Positions 62,879 to 64,000 of a stretch of DNA of 64,000 bases are shown here, piece after piece. The position numbers and the translations under genes are program-made. Source of the DNA: Guillardia theta CCMP2712 (taxonomy: Eukaryota; Cryptophyceae; Pyrenomonadales; Geminigeraceae); NCBI RefSeq assembly GCF_000315625.1, contig NW_005434670.1, forward strand, positions 929,964-993,963. The letters are read 5' to 3'. The notes under the pieces are model-generated. The model had not been told where the DNA came from. It made no database searches and saw only the letters and a list, made by a program, of their open reading frames with translations. Every line of letters begins with the position of its first letter. Position 1 is the first letter of the stretch.

Positions 62879-63630
62879 CTATCTTAGTGATCGCTGTACC
62901 TGATGCTCATCCTGCCCGACGGTCGGCTCCTCCTTGGTCATGGTGTAGACATCCCACAGCTGCTTCAGCATCACAGGAGGCATCCAACGTCCCCCGCCAC
63001 TCACAGCTCTGCACATCTGATCGAAGTCGTTGACCCAGGCACTGACGTCGAACAGCGGGGACCATCTGGACGGCTGTGAGAGGAGAAGGAGGAGGAGGAG
63101 GAGGAGGAGAAGGAGGAGGAGAAGGAGGAGCAAGCGCTGGAGCATGAGCAGGAGGAGCATGAGAAGTAGAAAGAGCAGCAGGAGTAAAAAGGGGAGGACG
63201 AGGAAGAGGAGGAGGAGGAGGAGGTAGATAGTGAGGAGGGGGAGGAGGGGGAGGGGGAGGAGGGGGAGGAGGAAGATAGGGAGGAGGACGAGGAGGACGA
63301 GGAGGACGAGGAAGATAGGGAGGAGGTAGATAGTGAAGAGGAGGAGGAGAAGGAGGAGGAAGAGGAGGAGGAGGTGGATAGGGAGGAGGAGGGACAAGGG
63401 GAAGCTGTTCACATGATCCTCCGAAGAAGCTTTGTCTTGAGCTTGTCGACAGCTCTTCCCCCCAGCGCTTCCGAGCTCTCTTCTCTCGCAAACCTGTGAG
63501 CAAGCTGGTTCAAAGTCAGTGCTCCTTAAAATGCTACAAGAATGAACGGAGATTGAGCAGAAAGTCGAAGGGGGAAGAATGACGACAAGGACGAGGACGA
63601 CGAAGGGATAGAGGGAGAGGGCGACGACAG

Positions 63631-63662
<32 letters not shown>

Positions 63663-64000
63663 AACGGCCAACCTTGAAGTATTCGTCGTGGTCTCGGACG
63701 ATGAGCTCCTGCAGTCGAAGGGCTCTGAGCATGCTCGACATCATCCGACCGATGGGCTTCGTGGATGGAAGGTGGAGGATGGGTACCCCAGCGAAGAGCG
63801 TGTCTGCTCCAGTCGCGCCAGAGTTGTAGTTGGGCGTGTCCTGCTCGAAAGGTTAGGAGGAGGAGGAGCAGCGAAAAAGAGGAGGAGGAGGAGGAGGAGG
63901 AGGAGGAGGAGGAGGAGGAGGAGGAGGAGGAGGAGGAGGAGGAGGAGGAGGAGGAGGAGGAGGAGGAGGAGGAGGAGGACGGTCACGTAGTCGGTACCAC
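62879..64000 (-). CDS. O-GlcNAc transferase (GT41)-like protein, C-terminal exons
   Basis: Partial at the right edge: 5' exons lie outside the window. Exons 63673-63840, 63413-63504, 63005-63065 and 62879-62959 are in phase. The encoded part begins DTPNYNSGATGADTLFAGVP, the donor-binding region of GT41 enzymes (OGT, SPINDLY: LDT...N..TTG.D.LWAG.P), then ELIVRDHDEYFK, LAHRFAREESSEALGGRAVD, WSPLFDVSAWVNDFDQMCR and LWDVYTMTKEEPTVGQDEHQ, which match the OGT C-terminal helices (SPLFN...LERLY.QMW). GT41 enzymes transfer GlcNAc or fucose to Ser/Thr of nuclear and cytosolic proteins. The TPR part cannot be seen here. Confidence 0.78.
63075..63400. repeat. AGG/GGACGA purine array in GT41-like gene intron
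   Basis: Over 300 bp of gaggagg, gagggggagg and gacgagga units. Pyrimidine-rich on the coding strand, between two exons of the gene. Confidence 0.85.
63856..63980. repeat. (AGG)n microsatellite
   Basis: About 35 near-perfect AGG units (63874-63979) in the next upstream intron of the GT41-like gene; the window ends 20 bp further on. Confidence 0.95.

Noticed and set aside
63741-63990. Poly-Leu / poly-Arg frames at the right edge
   Set aside because: Translations of the (AGG)n microsatellite; the minus-strand exon 63673-63840 is the real coding sequence.

Overview
The window is nuclear DNA of a unicellular alga. I infer a cryptophyte such as Guillardia theta from three things: very short GT-AG introns (mostly 41-70 nt), an EsV-1-7 type cysteine-repeat protein, and a protein with a signal peptide followed by a Ser/Arg-rich leader of the kind used for complex plastids. 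No organelle, nucleomorph, bacterial, rRNA, tRNA or CRISPR feature was recognised. Genes lie on both strands, most are split by introns, and I joined exons by hand using splice sites, codon phase and protein motifs.

Left part (1-29 kb): a PHD/DDT chromatin protein (+) converges on a leucine-rich-repeat protein (-). A GC-rich repeat zone (6.4-8.5 kb) follows. Then come a secreted LysM protein (+), an amino acid transporter (-), a small EsV-1-7 repeat protein (+), a second LysM paralogue (-), a J-domain/thioredoxin protein (+), an unknown membrane-anchored Cys protein (-), a CAMK/CDPK-like kinase broken by a 100-N gap (+) and a double cyclic-nucleotide-binding-like protein (-).

Middle (29-47 kb): a repeat-rich spacer with one unknown ORF, a Trp-repeat coiled-coil (Sfi1-like) gene (+), and a giant minus-strand gene of about 3,030 codons built from EMAP-like WD40 arrays and coiled coils, here joined from seven exons.

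Right part (47-64 kb): a third LysM paralogue (+), an alpha-1,6-fucosyltransferase (FUT8/GT23)-like gene (+) converging on an 11-exon SEC-C/YchJ-like gene with a targeting presequence (-), a four-helix membrane protein with a 7-nt micro-exon (+), a secreted unknown protein (-), and the C-terminal exons of an O-GlcNAc-transferase (GT41)-like gene running off the right edge (-).

The most striking content is a family of three large secreted LysM proteins. They share intron positions, a Cys-rich PSP-QGGW-type block and a terminal C-x-[IL]-P-D-[SA]-C signature, and have no close architecture I can name. Seven islands of GGCCCGG-rich sequence and many purine/pyrimidine microsatellites punctuate the spacers and introns. 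Three single-base frame breaks at base runs look like consensus errors or recent lesions.
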